In this document: piece after piece, positions 23,936 to 35,720 of the stretch
How positions within the stretch are numbered: the first letter of the stretch is position 1
Layout: each line of letters starts with the position of its first letter
Source of the DNA: Imbricaverruca yamaguchii
Lineage: Eukaryota; Arthropoda; Thecostraca; Neoverrucidae
Direction: 5' to 3'
Assembly: GCA_034440575.1 (NCBI GenBank)
Contig: JAOTOL010001365.1
Coordinates: 248,001 to 312,000 of the forward strand
DNA: 64,000 nucleotides
Position numbers and translations under genes: made by a program
Notes under the pieces: generated by a model
What the model saw: only the letters and a program-made list of their open reading frames with translations
Databases searched by the model: none
What the model was told of the DNA's origin: nothing

Positions 23936-26354
23936 GAATTGCTCTAAGTTGTTGCACCGCTGATTTCAGCAATTCCTCGACTGATGTCGACTCCACTCGA
24001 ACACCGTCGACGCTGTTTTATCCACAGCACTGTTTTATCCACACCACTGTTTTATTTGCAAATATTGCTTTCTCCGCAGTGCACGAGGCCTTGATATACT
24101 GCGCGGTGTGTACGTGGACACCCAGTGTGTGCTGGTCAGTATTGTCACGCACCACAAAGTTCGCTGCCGTTGGAGGATATTGCACAGGCGTGGTCTGTCT
24201 GAAGTCTTCGTCGTGTTAGTCTCACCAGAGCGTCATACTCTCCCCGAGAATGCGTTTCCATACCTAGTGCACATGTGCCGGCTGGTGTAATTGCAAATAC
24301 TTAAGGAGTACGACGCGACGGTTGGGTTTGACTGGAGAAATGGTAGTGTATGATAACGTGGCGACTAGAATGGAGCCACCGCTGCTATCCTGCTGCTAGA
24401 CATCTGGTGGTGTTTATCATCACATGGCGACTAGAACAGAGCCATCAACCACCACCACCCAGGGCTAAGCCCCCTCCCGCTCCCCACTGATCTTGTGATC
24501 CTACACCCCTGGTCTGACTATTATCCGGGTCAAGTCGCGGCGGGTCTCCGTGCAGCCCGTGTCCGGCGGCCGTTCCCACTTGTGTCCGGCCATTAGCTGC
24601 GTCACGTCGCCGGTCCGCTCCCGACGCGCCTCATTGTTCGCCTGCATGGCCGGCGACCGCGCCAAATTGCACGCTCCCGAACAGAACGGCCGCCGAGCCG
24701 CCCCGGCGCGCCGGCGCGCCGCCGGCGACTCCCGGCCGGTGCTAGCCTCGTGTGTCGGCCGCGTGCTCTGCAGTCTCCGCCGCGCGCGGGCGACGCAGTG
24801 GGCTCGGGCGGCCGCCGCCGCTGTCGCGGGCCCGCGCGTGTTACTCCGTGGCGGAGCGGCCGAGAAGTGACGACCTCGAGACCACTCGGCAGACGGCACC
24901 GAGTGGTCGGCTCGGCTATTAACTATCTCTGCGCGGTGATCAGTGATGATATCATCAGACCGGCTGGCACGCACCGGCAAATGATCGATGATCTCACCGA
25001 CCCGTACGGCGTTCGATTAACGGCATGACGAATGCAGGCCTTGGCGCGCCATTGTTTCCCGGGTAGCGACGGTCGCGACTTTCCCCGCTTTCGTAATCCG
25101 TTGGCTGCTGTCACTGCTCTTGCTATGAGGTGCCCGGGGTCAGCTGCCGTGATCACCTTTCCCTCATCCCTCCCCTCCTCCACATACAACCCCGGCAAAA
25201 ACTGACGGCCGGTTACGACGTCAAGCGGTGAAAGACATAGGACTAATTCCGTTCGCCTCGGTGCACCTCAGGCGTGCGAGAATGCCCGCCACGGACACCA
25301 CGCAGCCTATTCATTACCTGAAGCTCCAGACACACCAGCGGGCCGCGGCACCAACACCAGGTGCTCTTGTTCTCGTTACAGTGTCGCTCATCGTGGTAAA
25401 CCTCGAGCCGTGCGGGCTCCCTGACTATCCCGTTCGCCGATCGATCATTAGCGTAGAATCAGAAAATTGATCAAGGGCGTTACATCTTGTCGTAGATGGA
25501 CTTGCATTTATTACGAGAGCCAATCCGTGAGGTCCCGTGCTAGTTTTAGCGCGCTTTGCAAACTTGGGCGACCTGACACGCCCAAAAGAATGTCATTCTT
25601 CACCCGTGCCCTGGAACCAGAATTACTCCAACCGAGGGGCAGGTGTTGATCTGCGCGAAGGAGCGTTGCCCACCCAGCGAGGGGCGGCGGCCGAGCGGCG
25701 CTGGCGGTGGTGCCGGACCGGCGTAGCACGCACCTCCCCACCTTCTGACACGCCGCCGACGGGCCGACCGTAATCACGCGCCAGGTACCAACAACATCCG
25801 GCCGGCGGGCCGGCCCTGGCCCTGCCCGACCGACTGGCGCCGCCCACTCCCAATCACCAGTCTGCCGCCGCGGCACCACCTGAACTCGGCTCTGGCGCGA
25901 CGTTTGGCGGTCGTCGGGGGCACGCGGGTGGGCGTGCGGCACGCCGAAACGCGAGCACTCCGCGCGCCGGGCCGACACCCACCGCCGGCGCGGCGGCGAC
26001 CGCGGCCGCCACCGGCCATTACACGCCGACAGATGTAAATATTAGCCGGACACCGCCCGCGTATTAGCCGGACCGGCTGATCACTGGGTGCCGCGCGGGC
26101 CGCGGAATGTTTGCGGTGTCGAGCGGCGACCGACGCCGCGCACGCTGTAATTTGGCGTCGTACATCACGCGCCGCTCTCTCGCGCGCACAAAAAGGCCGG
26201 CCGCCGTGCGGGCGGCGCGTCCGCCGAAACGCCCGCGCCGTGTTCGACACGGAAAACTCTGTCGCCGAACATGGCCGGCCGTTGGCGGTCGCCGCTAATG
26301 CCGTGTAATCGGACCGGTGTGTCGCCGCGCGAATGAATGGTGGACACGAGCCGG
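23936..26354. other. Intron sequence, unassigned
   Basis: AT-richer to about 24500 (a roughly 60-bp duplication with GTGGCGACTAGAA ... GAGCCA at 24358 and 24425), then CpG-rich unique sequence with dispersed GGCCGG and ATTAGC words. No exon supported. Confidence 0.45.
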
Positions 26355-27090
26355 CCGTCCCGACACGACACAGTCCCCGGGAGCCGCACCCGTTCCGATA
26401 CGGCACAGTCCCCGGGAGCCGTGCCCGTCTCGACACGGCACAGTCCTCGGGAGCCGCGCCCGTCTCGACACGGCACAGTCCTCGGGAGCCGCGCCCGTCT
26501 CGACACGGTGCAGTTCCCCGGGAGCCGCGCCCGTCTCGACACGGCACAGTCCTCGGGAGCCGCGCCCGTCTCGACACGGTGCACTTCCCCGGGAGCCGCG
26601 CCTGTCTCGACACGGTGCACTTCCCCGGGAGCCGCACCTGTCTTGACGCGGTGCCTTCCGGGAGCCGCGCCCGTCTCGACACGGCACAGTCCTCCGGGAG
26701 CCGCGCCCGTCTCGACACGGCACAGTCCCCGGGAGCCGCGCCCGTCTCGACACGGCACAGTCCTCGGGAGCCGCGCCCGTCTCGACACGGCGCAGTCCCT
26801 GGATCCGGCCGTCCCGATACGGCAATCCCCGGGAGCCGCGTCCGTCCCGATACGGCAGTCCCCGGGAGCCGCGTCCGTCCCGATACGGCAGTCCGTGGGA
26901 GCCGCGTCCGTCCCGATACGGCAGTCCGTGGGAGCCGCGTCCGTCCCGATACGGCAGTCCGTGGGAGCCGCGGCCGTCCCGATACGGCAGTCCGTGGGAG
27001 CCGCGGCCGTCCCGATACGGCAGTCCGTGGGAGCCGCGGCCGTCCCGATACGGCAGTCCGTGGGAGCCGCGTCCGTCCCGATACGGCTTT
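26355..27090. repeat. Minisatellite, 35-bp units changing to 33-bp units
   Basis: The left part (to about 26800) is 35 bp: CGGGAGCCGCGCCCGTCTCG, ACACGGCACAGTCCT. The right part is 33 bp: GGGAGCCGCGTCCGTCCCGA, TACGGCAGTCCGT. Two related families lie end to end. Confidence 0.93.
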
Positions 27091-27461
27091 GACACGGCGC
27101 TTCTATTGTAGTTTTGATCGATGAACAATGGTTAGCAACATACTGGGTTTTGTTTTGTGACATTTTATTCAGACGCTGGTGTCGCCCGTGACTGTGACGT
27201 CGTGTTTGAACACAACCATACGTTGTACTCGGCGTGCGCAATGCTGACACCTTCAGCGCTGGTGGAGCGGTTGGCTGCTGCCGGGTCGGGCCTCCTGGCA
27301 GACTTCTGCGCAGATTTATAGAGCCAGACAACATGCTGGCGGAACAGTTCGGTCAGTTCTGCTACATCATGCCTCAATTAAGCAGTCCCTTACTGTGGTG
27401 TGTGCACATTTGGCCTGGAAACTGACACTGCTCAGTGTCCCAGCCGTTAATGCACAGATGC

Positions 27462-27752
27462 AGCGGTTCGGTGGTCAATGGGCAGTAGCCCGTCTGCAGT
27501 CCAGTGGTCAGTGGACAGCAGCCCGTCTGTAGTCCAGTGATCAGTGGACAGTAGCCCGTCTGCAGTCCAGTGGTCAGTGGACAGTAGCCCGTCTGCAGTC
27601 CAGTGGTCAGTGGACAGTAGCCCGTCTGCAGTCGAGTGATCAGTGGACAGTAGCCGGTCTGCAGTCCAGTAGTCAGTGGACAGTAGCCCGTCTGCAGTCC
27701 AGTAGTCAGCGGACAGTAGCCCGTCTGCAGTCCAGTGGTCAGTGGACAGTAG
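27462..27752. repeat. Minisatellite, 33-bp unit x 9
   Basis: CAGTGGACAGTAGCCCGTCT plus GCAGTCCAGTGGT, with few changes. It shares the words CAGTGGTCAGTG with the next array. Confidence 0.93.
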
Positions 27753-27884
27753 TTTTATAGCTGTCTGGTAGTCCGTATATGCGCGCGAATAATTAATTCT
27801 GGTCGAAGCGCCATGAACTCAAATAACTAACTATCTGGTGGTCTTCGCTCAGTGGTCAACTATAGCGATCAGTGAATGACTGTT

Positions 27885-28735
27885 CAGGTGTCTGTGTACA
27901 GTGGCCCAGTAGTCAGTGTACAGTGACCCATTGGACAGTGTACAGTGACCCAGTGGTCAGTGTACAATGGCCCAGTGGTCAGTGTACAGTGACCCTGTGT
28001 CCAGTGGTCACTGTACAGTGACACTGTGGTCAATGTACAGTGACCCAGTGGTCAGTGTACAGTGGTCCTGTGGTCAGTGTACAGTGGCCCAATGTACAGT
28101 GGCCCAATGGTCGGTGTCCAGTGACCCAGTGATCAGTGTGCAGTGACCAAGTGGTCAGTGTGCAGTGACCCAGTGATCAGTGTGCAGTGACCCAGTGGTC
28201 AGTGTACAGTGGCCCGATGGTCAGTGTACATTAGCCCTGTGGTTAGTGTACATTAACACTGTGGTTTGTGTACAGTGACCCTATGGTCAGTGTACAGTTG
28301 CCCCGTGGTTAATGTACAGTGACCATGTGGTCAGTGTACAGTGACCCTGTGGTCAGTGTACAGTGTCCAGTGACCCTGTGGTTAGCGTACCGTGGCCCAG
28401 TGGTCAGTGTACAGTGACCATGTGGTCAGTGTACAGTGACCCTGTGGTCAGTGTACAGTGTCCAGTGACCCTGTGGTTAGCGTACCGTGGCCCAGTGGTC
28501 GGTGTACAGTGACCATGTGGTCAGTGTACCGTGGCCCAGTGGTCAGTGTACAGTGACCATGTGGTCAGTGTACAGTGGCCCTGTGATCAGTGAACAGTGG
28601 CCCTGTGATCAGTGTACAGTGGCCCAGTGGTCAGTGTACCGTGGCCCAGTGGTCAGTGTACCGTGGCCCAGTGGTCAGTGTACAGTGACCATGTGGTCAG
28701 TGAACAGTGGCCCTGTGATCAGTGAACAGTGGCCC
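27885..28735. repeat. Minisatellite, about 22-bp unit
   Basis: About 38 copies of GTGGTCAGTGTACAGTGACC plus two to four variable bases. Related by sequence to the 33-bp array just upstream. Confidence 0.92.
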
Positions 28736-29931
28736 GGGTTGCAGGGGACTGCCGCCGGCAGGCACTTGACCGCAGACTCAGGATACTGCGGTCGTATGAT
28801 GGACGCACGCGTGTTCCGCTGATAGCAGCACCGCTGCGGGCCGCTCTGCCGCAGCTCGTCCTGTCAAGGGCATTGTCCGTGGCAGCCGGCGCTGTAGCAC
28901 GGCCCAGCCGGCCGCCGGATGCCACCCAACCCGCGCGGTGCGCCGAGCCGCCCGTCGGCCCTCATCCTCGTCCGTGTCCGATCGGTTCGCCTCGGCTGCG
29001 CACGGCCCCGACTGCCTGGTGGTTTGGAGACGCCGATCCGACAACAGGTTGCGGTGTCGTCGGCGATCGCTGACGATTGCGCTGTCGCCGGCGATCACGT
29101 GCCGTTGCTGTCCGCTGTCCACGGTCCACCCGTTTTGCATTCGCTTTGCACCCGTCGTCTGTGCTGTGTGTGCTGTGTGTGCTGTGTCATCTGTGCTGTG
29201 CGCCGCTGTGCGGCCATCGACACGGACGGAGCTGCCCTCTGTCGAAGGCCAGTATCCCCGTACCCTCCAATGCAATGTGTACTTGTGACTGGTGTTGGTG
29301 GAGTTCACTTGAGGTCAATGCCTCCCACAGACTCCAGTGTTTGATATCGGCCAGTGTGTGGTGTGGGCTTGTGTCCGCTAAAAGCTAGTGTTCCACTGGC
29401 TGGTGTCAGCCGAAAGCTAACATATGTTCTCCATTGATGTTTTGATACAATCTAGTGCCCGCCACACTCTAATATTTGCAACAGTCTGGTGCATGTCTTA
29501 GTAGCGACATATCGGATATATGCCGGCGGGTGCAGCAGGGCGGTCTATATTGCGGATGTCTCCACATTGTTCGCAGACTAGTGTTTTCCGCAGTGTAACG
29601 TGTCGTGCGACAGTGCATCCGGTAGTGGAGTGGCTGTCGAAGGCTGATGTCCCAAAATAGTCTGTAGACTGGTGACCACTGGACGCTGGTGCACACGTTG
29701 TGGCGGTGTGTGCGATTCTCTGGTGTACTCTTTAGGGCAAGGATCTATTGTAGATAACATCGGTCTAGGAAAGTATTGCGGAGCTGTGAGGGCAAATGTC
29801 GGTAGCTCTAGTTCTATGGGTCGGGTATCAATTTGAATTGTAATTTATCTGTCAACTCTTTGTGTGACTTGCCACTAAGATGAGTTGACGATTGCTACTC
29901 GCCTGGTCCGTTGCCGATGTGCTGTGTGTGT
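28736..29931. other. Intron sequence, unassigned
   Basis: Mixed GC, with short (TGTGTGC)n-like runs near 29160-29200. No exon or element recognised. Confidence 0.45.
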
Positions 29932-30178
29932 GTTTCTGATCTCCGACACTGAAGCTTTGTCCCTCTGTGCGCCAGTGCTACTGCTGTGTGTTTCTGATCT
30001 CCGACACTGACACTCTGACCCTCTGTGCGCCAGTGCTGCTGCTGTGCGTGTTTCTGATCTCCGACACTGACACTCTGACCCTCTGTGCGCCAGTGCTGCT
30101 GCTGTGCGTGTTTCTGATCTCCGACACTGACACTCTGACCCTCTGTGCGCCAGTGCTGCTGCTGTACGTGGCCATACG
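29932..30178 (+). repeat. 60-bp repeat carrying the p75-like 3' splice site
   Basis: Four copies (spacing 58, 60 and 60). Each has TTTCTGATCTCCGACACTGA, the tract CACTCTGACCCTCTGTGCGCCAG (acceptor) and TGCTGCTGCTGTGCGTG. The last copy diverges into the real exon at 30154. Acceptor AGs end at 29975, 30033, 30093 and 30153. Confidence 0.93.
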
Positions 30179-30309
30179 ACACTGGAAGCTGCGTGCCGCG
30201 CCGCAGAAGTCCAGCACCCCGACGATGGCCACGCCGTCGGCGGTGGTGGTGACGCGGCCGGCATCGCTCTCTGACGCGCCGTGTCCGCAGATCGAGCCGC
30301 TCTTCTCCG
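30154..30309 (+). CDS. p75NTR-like exon: second half of transmembrane helix and juxtamembrane region
   Basis: A 156-bp exon, phase 1 at both ends. The acceptor is the pyrimidine-rich CTCTGACCCTCTGTGCGCCAG ending at 30153; the donor is TCCG|GTGGGT. Joined to the previous exon (G+TG gives Val), it completes the helix as VLLLYVAIRHW, then a basic stop-transfer segment KLRAAPQK and a Ser/Thr/Pro/Ala-rich linker ending PQIEPLFS. Vertebrate p75NTR has the comparable YIAFKRW at the same place (recalled). The acceptor and first codons lie in the last copy of a roughly 60-bp tandem repeat. Two upstream copies have in-frame acceptors (AG ending 30033 and 30093) that would add 40 or 20 mostly hydrophobic residues. 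The most upstream one (29975) is out of register and would hit a stop. Confidence 0.82.
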
Positions 30310-30764
30310 GTGGGTGGCTCCCCTCCCCACTGCCGCACCACACCGCACCCAAGGCGGCAATTTCCACAAAGTCATGATGAGTGCACACTATGTTTCACCA
30401 CGACCCATCATTTTGAGGAAGGGGAAGAGTAAAACTATAAACAGTGCCGTTAGGCGGGAGAGAGAGAGAGTGCACTCTGCAGTCTTTCTACACATTCTGT
30501 GTGTGCTCTAGCTGGCTTGTGGATGCACACATTTTGTTTGTGGGTGCATGTGCACTCACACAGAGATATGACGTTGCGGTTACGTCTCTGCACCACCTGC
30601 TTTTCAGGGAGTGTGGCTGCTCTATCTCTCCCTCCTGCGGTCAGCTCACGTACACCCCCACCCCCACTCCCAACCCGCACATACCACGGCAGGGAACTGT
30701 TAACCGAACAATAAGGTGCACGCTATCACGGACTCCCCAGAGAGCTCAGCTGCAGGCGGTCTAA

Positions 30765-31235
30765 CCACCAAGCCGACACTAGGACTGTGGTGGTCATCGC
30801 ATCGGATCGAACGATGGAAACAAGTTGTGCTCTCCCGTCTAAGAATCGTACACATCCTAGTCACACACAGTTACTTACTGTCCGGAGGCGACCGACCCTT
30901 GTGCCCGCGCTGTTTGCCTTGGTTTCTTTACACCATGTCCTTGTAACATTCTCAGCGCTGGAATCTCTACACCGTCAGTGTTTTGAAAGAGCGAGCACCA
31001 ACTCCTTGCGTATGCTACTGGGTGACGATTCGGAGGTTGCAACGTCCAGAAGCAGCTCTGAATTCCTTCGACTAGCAAATTCTTATGTTATATATCATCC
31101 ATGATAGCCAGTACTCTACTTTTACTATTATCTGATTTGAAGGACATAACATTCTAGCTTCCATCTAATCATTGTTATGGGCACAAAATGACCCTGTTGT
31201 CGACGTGCCCCTGAACATCAATTCATCATCATTGG
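30765..31235 (+). pseudogene. LINE pol 3' end, second copy, inside a p75-like intron
   Basis: The same family tail as at 10 kb: LWWSSHRIERWKQVVLSRLR at 30785-30845, then HSYLLSGGDRPLCPRC, continued in another frame by CFERASTNSLRMLLGDDSE at about 30980-31040. Frameshifted and truncated. The 3' terminus at 31172-31235 has the GGGCAC ... GTGCCC hairpin and a TCATCATC-type tail. It lies in the second intron of the p75-like gene. Confidence 0.7.
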
Positions 31236-31254
31236 CAGTTGGTCAGAATCCACG

Positions 31255-31620
31255 GTACAAGAGCTTCGGTACCTCCCACGGTACAGGAGCTTCGGTACCT
31301 GCCACGGTACAGGAGCTGCGGTACCTGCCACGGTACAGGAGCTCCAGTGCCTGCCACCGTACAGGAGCTCCAGTGTCTGCCACGGTACAGGAGCTGCGGT
31401 ACCTGCCAGCGTACAGGAGCCCCAGTGCCTGCCACGGTACAGGAGCCCCGGTGCCTGCCACGGTACAGGAGCCCCGGTGCCTGCCACCGTACAGGAGCCC
31501 CGGTGCCAGCCACGGTACAGGAGCCCCAGTGCCTGCCACGGTACAGGAGCTCCGGTACCTGCCACCGTACAGGAGCTGCGGTACCTGCCACGGTACAGGA
31601 GCCCCAGTGCCTGCCACGGT
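31255..31620. repeat. Minisatellite, 26-bp unit, block 1
   Basis: About 14 copies of CCACGGTACAGGAGCCCCGG plus TGCCTG. From 31620 to 32100 the pattern decays into scattered CTGCCACGGTACGAGC words mixed with other GC-rich sequence. Confidence 0.93.
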
Positions 31621-32099
31621 CAGAGCTGGACCCCCGGCCACGTACGGAGAGGCCGACAGTGCGGCCCGTGCTGCCGGTCGCCCGCCACGGCCGTGCCTGC
31701 CACGACGCCGTGCCGCCACGTCACCGCCTCGAGCCGTCCTGCACGACGAGCTGCGTACTGCCACGGTAGAGCCCAGTGCCTGCCACGTACGAGCTGTGTA
31801 CTGCCGGTACGGCCCGTGCCTGCCACGTACGAGCTGCGGTACCTGCCACGGTACGCCCCGTGCCTGCCACGGTACGAGCCCCAGTGCCTGCCACGGACGG
31901 AGCTCCGTGCCTGCCACCGTACAGGAGCTGGCACCGGGGCTCTGCTCCTCCCGTCCCCGTCCTGCCCGTCGCTCTCCTCCCGTGCCCTCCACCCCTCCGC
32001 CACGTCCCTTTCCCGGCTGCGTCTCCGCGTCGCCGTTGCCGTCCGCGGCTCGTCCTCCTGCTCGTCCTGTGTGCCCGTGCCTCCGTCGCTCTCCCTGCC

Positions 32100-32238
32100 G
32101 CCACGGTACAGGAGCCCCGGTGCCAGCCACGGTACAGGAGCCCCGGTGCCAGCCACGGTACAGGAGCCCCGGTGCCAGCCACGGTACAGGAGCCCCGGTG
32201 CCAGCCACGGTACAGGAGCCCCGGTGCCAGCCACGGTG
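32100..32238. repeat. Minisatellite, 26-bp unit, block 2
   Basis: About five near-identical copies (GAGCCCCGGTGCCAGCCACG plus GTACAG). The homogeneity suggests recent expansion compared with block 1. Confidence 0.93.
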
Positions 32239-32534
32239 TCCACCGCCTGGCCGGGCGGCGCGACAGCCGATCACCGTCAGCTGTCACCGGGATGTTATGA
32301 GCCGTGACTGTTCGGAGAGCAGGCGATTATTGTGGGCCCCCGACGACGAGCGACGCTACCGCGGGCCGTCGGCTGGGCAAACAAACGACGTCGTGTGTAG
32401 TTAATAGCGGCGACCGAGCCATCGGCAGCTGCCGGGTCCGCCGGGGGCTCCGTCCTCCGGTTGACTGGTGCACTGGCTTGATCTCGGCGCGCTGCAGCTA
32501 TGCAGTCGCCGCACGGTCCTAACGGCTGGTTACA

Positions 32535-32605
32535 CGAAGCTGAACATGAGCATGGTCGATGCGCCCTAAAGCCCAAATAACTAACGGGCCCGAAGATGAA
32601 GAAGA
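32535..32605 (+). mobile_element. Solitary LINE/SINE 3' terminal motif
   Basis: The segment GCATGGTCGATGCGCCCTAA followed by AGCCCAAATAACTAAC matches the right half of the 3' terminal hairpin seen at 10.6 and 31.2 kb. No coding sequence precedes it, so it is either a 5'-truncated LINE copy or the tail of a SINE using that LINE. Confidence 0.45.
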
Positions 32606-33668
32606 ACCCCGCCGAAGTGGATCAAGCCAGCATGTTTCAAAACAACCGCTCAGACGGGCTCCGCCTAGTGAGAGAGAGAAAGAGAGAGAGAGGGAGAGAG
32701 CACGGCGTGGCGAGAGGCAGGTGCGGTCGCTGACTGAGCCGAGTCCCGGCACTGGCCGACTCCGCTACCGACGTGCCGCGGTCGGCCGGCGGCTGGGGCA
32801 CGGGAGGGGCTGCCGGTCGGCGGCGCGGCAGCCGTGTGATCTGACCGCGACAGCCAGGCTGGCCGTCGCGAGGTCGTCTGTCGAGGTCAGCACGCGTACC
32901 TGACGAGCCTGCAGGCCGGCCGCTTTGTTTTAATAAGCCCCGGCGTTTTTGCAGCCATATTCTGGGAGTCATAAATCAAAATATTATGAGAGTCCGGTTT
33001 TGTCGTAAATCAACTGTCCGGCGGTCGACGAGGCGCACATTCCGGCCGCGCTCGGCCGCCGCTGCGCCGCCGTTGTCCACCGGCGGTCCGGCACGACTCC
33101 GGTGGGAATCCCACCCGAACCACTCCCCCGCTGCTGCTCCGCCCCCACCCCCGGCTGCTCGCCGCGGCTGGATCGCGCCTAAACTCGGGAAGCGCCGGTC
33201 GGAATCAGCCGGCGTGAGTCTGGACAAGCCTTTCCGGCCGGCTCGGCCCGGTCGGCACCGCTGGATCACGAAGGGAGGCAGTCGCTGTGGCATATCGGCT
33301 TACATCGATGGTAAATCGGGACGGCACCGAAAGCGGACTGAAGCCGCTGTTGCGTGCTTCGAACTCGACCAAAGCTGGGAGTTGTTCTTGATAGGGCATT
33401 AAAAATGAAGGCCTTTTGTACCGCTTCCCTGTGCTGGACTGCAAACAAATCGAATTGACCGTGTGAGGCTGGCCATGGTCTACAGTTTATAAAGGCTTGC
33501 TCATGGATTGAGGCTGCCATGGAGTAAGCCACAGTGAACAAGGTACCATAACCCCACTTTCGGGTTTGGTCAATGTTTTCTAACAGCATTATATTGAGAA
33601 GATAACGTGGACTAACGGTGCATAACTGCCACATATCTGTCCAAATCTGCCCCTCCAGGGATGCAATG

Positions 33669-33732
<64 letters not shown>

Positions 33733-34682
33733 TGTGTGTGTGTGTGTGCGCGTGCCTTTCGATGGGATGCTTTGCTTTGCTATTTTTTCCATTTCTGGCC
33801 GATAAGTGTTTCATCACGGCCGCGTTAGGCACCACACCTCGTGACGGGCCTCGTCTCCCCTCGGCCCGTCACTACTGCAGCAGTCGACGTCGGCGAGCCG
33901 CCGGCGGTCGGCCCGCTCCGCCGGCGGCCGCGCCTGCTTTGATCTGTGAGCGGCCGGACCCGCATGACTCACGTGTCGGTGCCATTGCCAGTTCACGGTG
34001 ATCACATGCCGGCAGTGGCCGCTCAGTCACGACCACGCAGCTCTTTGATGAACTCGGTTCGCTTGAGTCGGTGTTCACTGGCTGGTCAGCACACAAGGAC
34101 AACATCTGTGTATCCATGGACTGGCTACCTGCTAAATTAAAAGCGAAGCAGACGGCTCACTCACGCTGTGAACTTTGAGCCCGTGAGGCCGCTCACCGAG
34201 TGGGCCTTGTGAAGCGACCCCTTCCACGAGCGGCGCAGCCGAAAGACACGGCTGCTTGTGTCTTCAAAATGCAGCCGTCTCGGCTGAAGCCTCCTAGTCA
34301 TTCTGCGACGTCAGCGCGCGACATAGCTGTAGTGCTTGCGTGCTATATATACTTCGGCTTTGATGTCGGCTAATGTGGCATCAAGCGGAGACGGGGGCCG
34401 GTGGGAGGTGGGTAAGGGGGGGGGGGAGCAGTGCCGTGTGACGCTGGCGTGACACGGACGACGGCGGCTGCCAGTAGCGACAGGATGTCGGTCGGCCACC
34501 GTCTGGCGGGTGTGACGTCACGCGCTCGTGGCGCGGCCGGCGGGCCGGCGGGCCGCGCGGCCGCCGGGCCTGCAGGTGATTCTACCGGCCCGCTCGGCTG
34601 GTAATGGGCCGCCGGCTAAATGCGGCGCCGCCTGACCTGACAATAAACAGGCGCGCCTCCTGCCGGCGAGACGGCTGCGGCC
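32606..34682. other. Intron sequence, unassigned except one microsatellite
   Basis: GA-rich run at 32668-32703, CpG-rich block 32720-33270, AT-richer 33300-33660, then GC-rich with a G-run at 34419-34428. No exon supported. Confidence 0.45.
33667..33750. repeat. (TG)n(TGCG)n microsatellite
   Basis: TG repeats flank about 13 TGCG units. A possible Z-DNA-forming alternating purine-pyrimidine tract. Confidence 0.95.
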
Positions 34683-35720
34683 CGGTCTGTGTGTGTCGAC
34701 ACGCCACGGCCCGGTCTGTGTGTGTCGACACGCCGCGGTCTGGTCTGTGTGTCGACACGCCGCGGTCTAGTCTGTGTGTCTACACGCCGCGGTCTAGTCT
34801 GTGTGTCGACACGCCGCGGTCTAGTCTGTGTGTCGACACGCCGCGGTCTGTGTGTCGACACGCCGCGGTCTAGTCTGTGTGTCGACACGCCGCGGTCTGT
34901 GTGTCGACACGCCGCGGTCTAGTCTGTGTGTCGACACGCCGCGGTCTAGTCTGTGTGTCGACACGCCGCGGTCTGTGTGTCGACACGCCGCGGTCTAGTC
35001 TGTGTGTCGACACGCCGCGGTCTAGTATGTGTGTCGACACGCCGCGGTATGTGTGTCGACACGCCGCGGTCTGTGTGTCGACACGCCGCGGGCTGGTCTG
35101 TGTGTCGACACGCCGCGGTCTGTGTGTCGACACGCCGCGGTTGTGTGTCGACACGCCGCGGTCTGTGTGTCGACACGCCGCGGCGGTCTGTGTGTCGACA
35201 CGCCGCGGCTGGTCTGTGTCGACACGCCGCGGGGGTCTGTGTGTCGACACGCCGCGTCTGGTCTGTGTGTCGACACGCCGCGGCGTTGGTCTGTGTGTCG
35301 ACACACCGCGGTCTGGTCTGTGTGTCGACACGCCGCGGTCTAGTCTGTGTGTCGACACGCCGCGGGCTGGTCTGTGTGTCGACACGCCGCGTGCTGGTCT
35401 GTGTGTCGACACGCCGCGGTCTGCGTGTCGACACTCCGCGGTCTAGTCTGTGTGTCGACACGCCGCGGTCTAGTCTGTGTGTCGACACGCCGCGGTCTAG
35501 TCTGTGTGTCGACACGGCGCGGTCTGTGTGTCGACACGCCGCGGTCTAGTCTGTGTGTCGACACGCCGCGGTCTAGTCTGTGTGTCGACACGCCGCGGTC
35601 TAGTATGTGTGTCGACACACCGCGGTCTGGTCTGTGTGTCGACACGCCGCGGTCTAGTCTGTGTGTCGACACGCCGCGGGCTGGTCTGTGTGTCGACACG
35701 CCGCGGTTTGTGTGTCGACA
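34683..35720. repeat. Minisatellite, 27-bp unit with SalI and SacII sites
   Basis: About 42 copies of GTGTGTCGACACGCCGCGG plus TCTAGTCT or shorter linkers. The core GTGTCGACAC is a perfect 10-bp palindrome present in almost every copy, and CCGCGG is also constant. Linker length (about 2-8 bp) varies, the core does not. Confidence 0.95.

Noticed and set aside
34683..35720. CRISPR-like repeat array
   Set aside because: Eukaryotic context; linkers are a few bases long and not unique; no cas genes.
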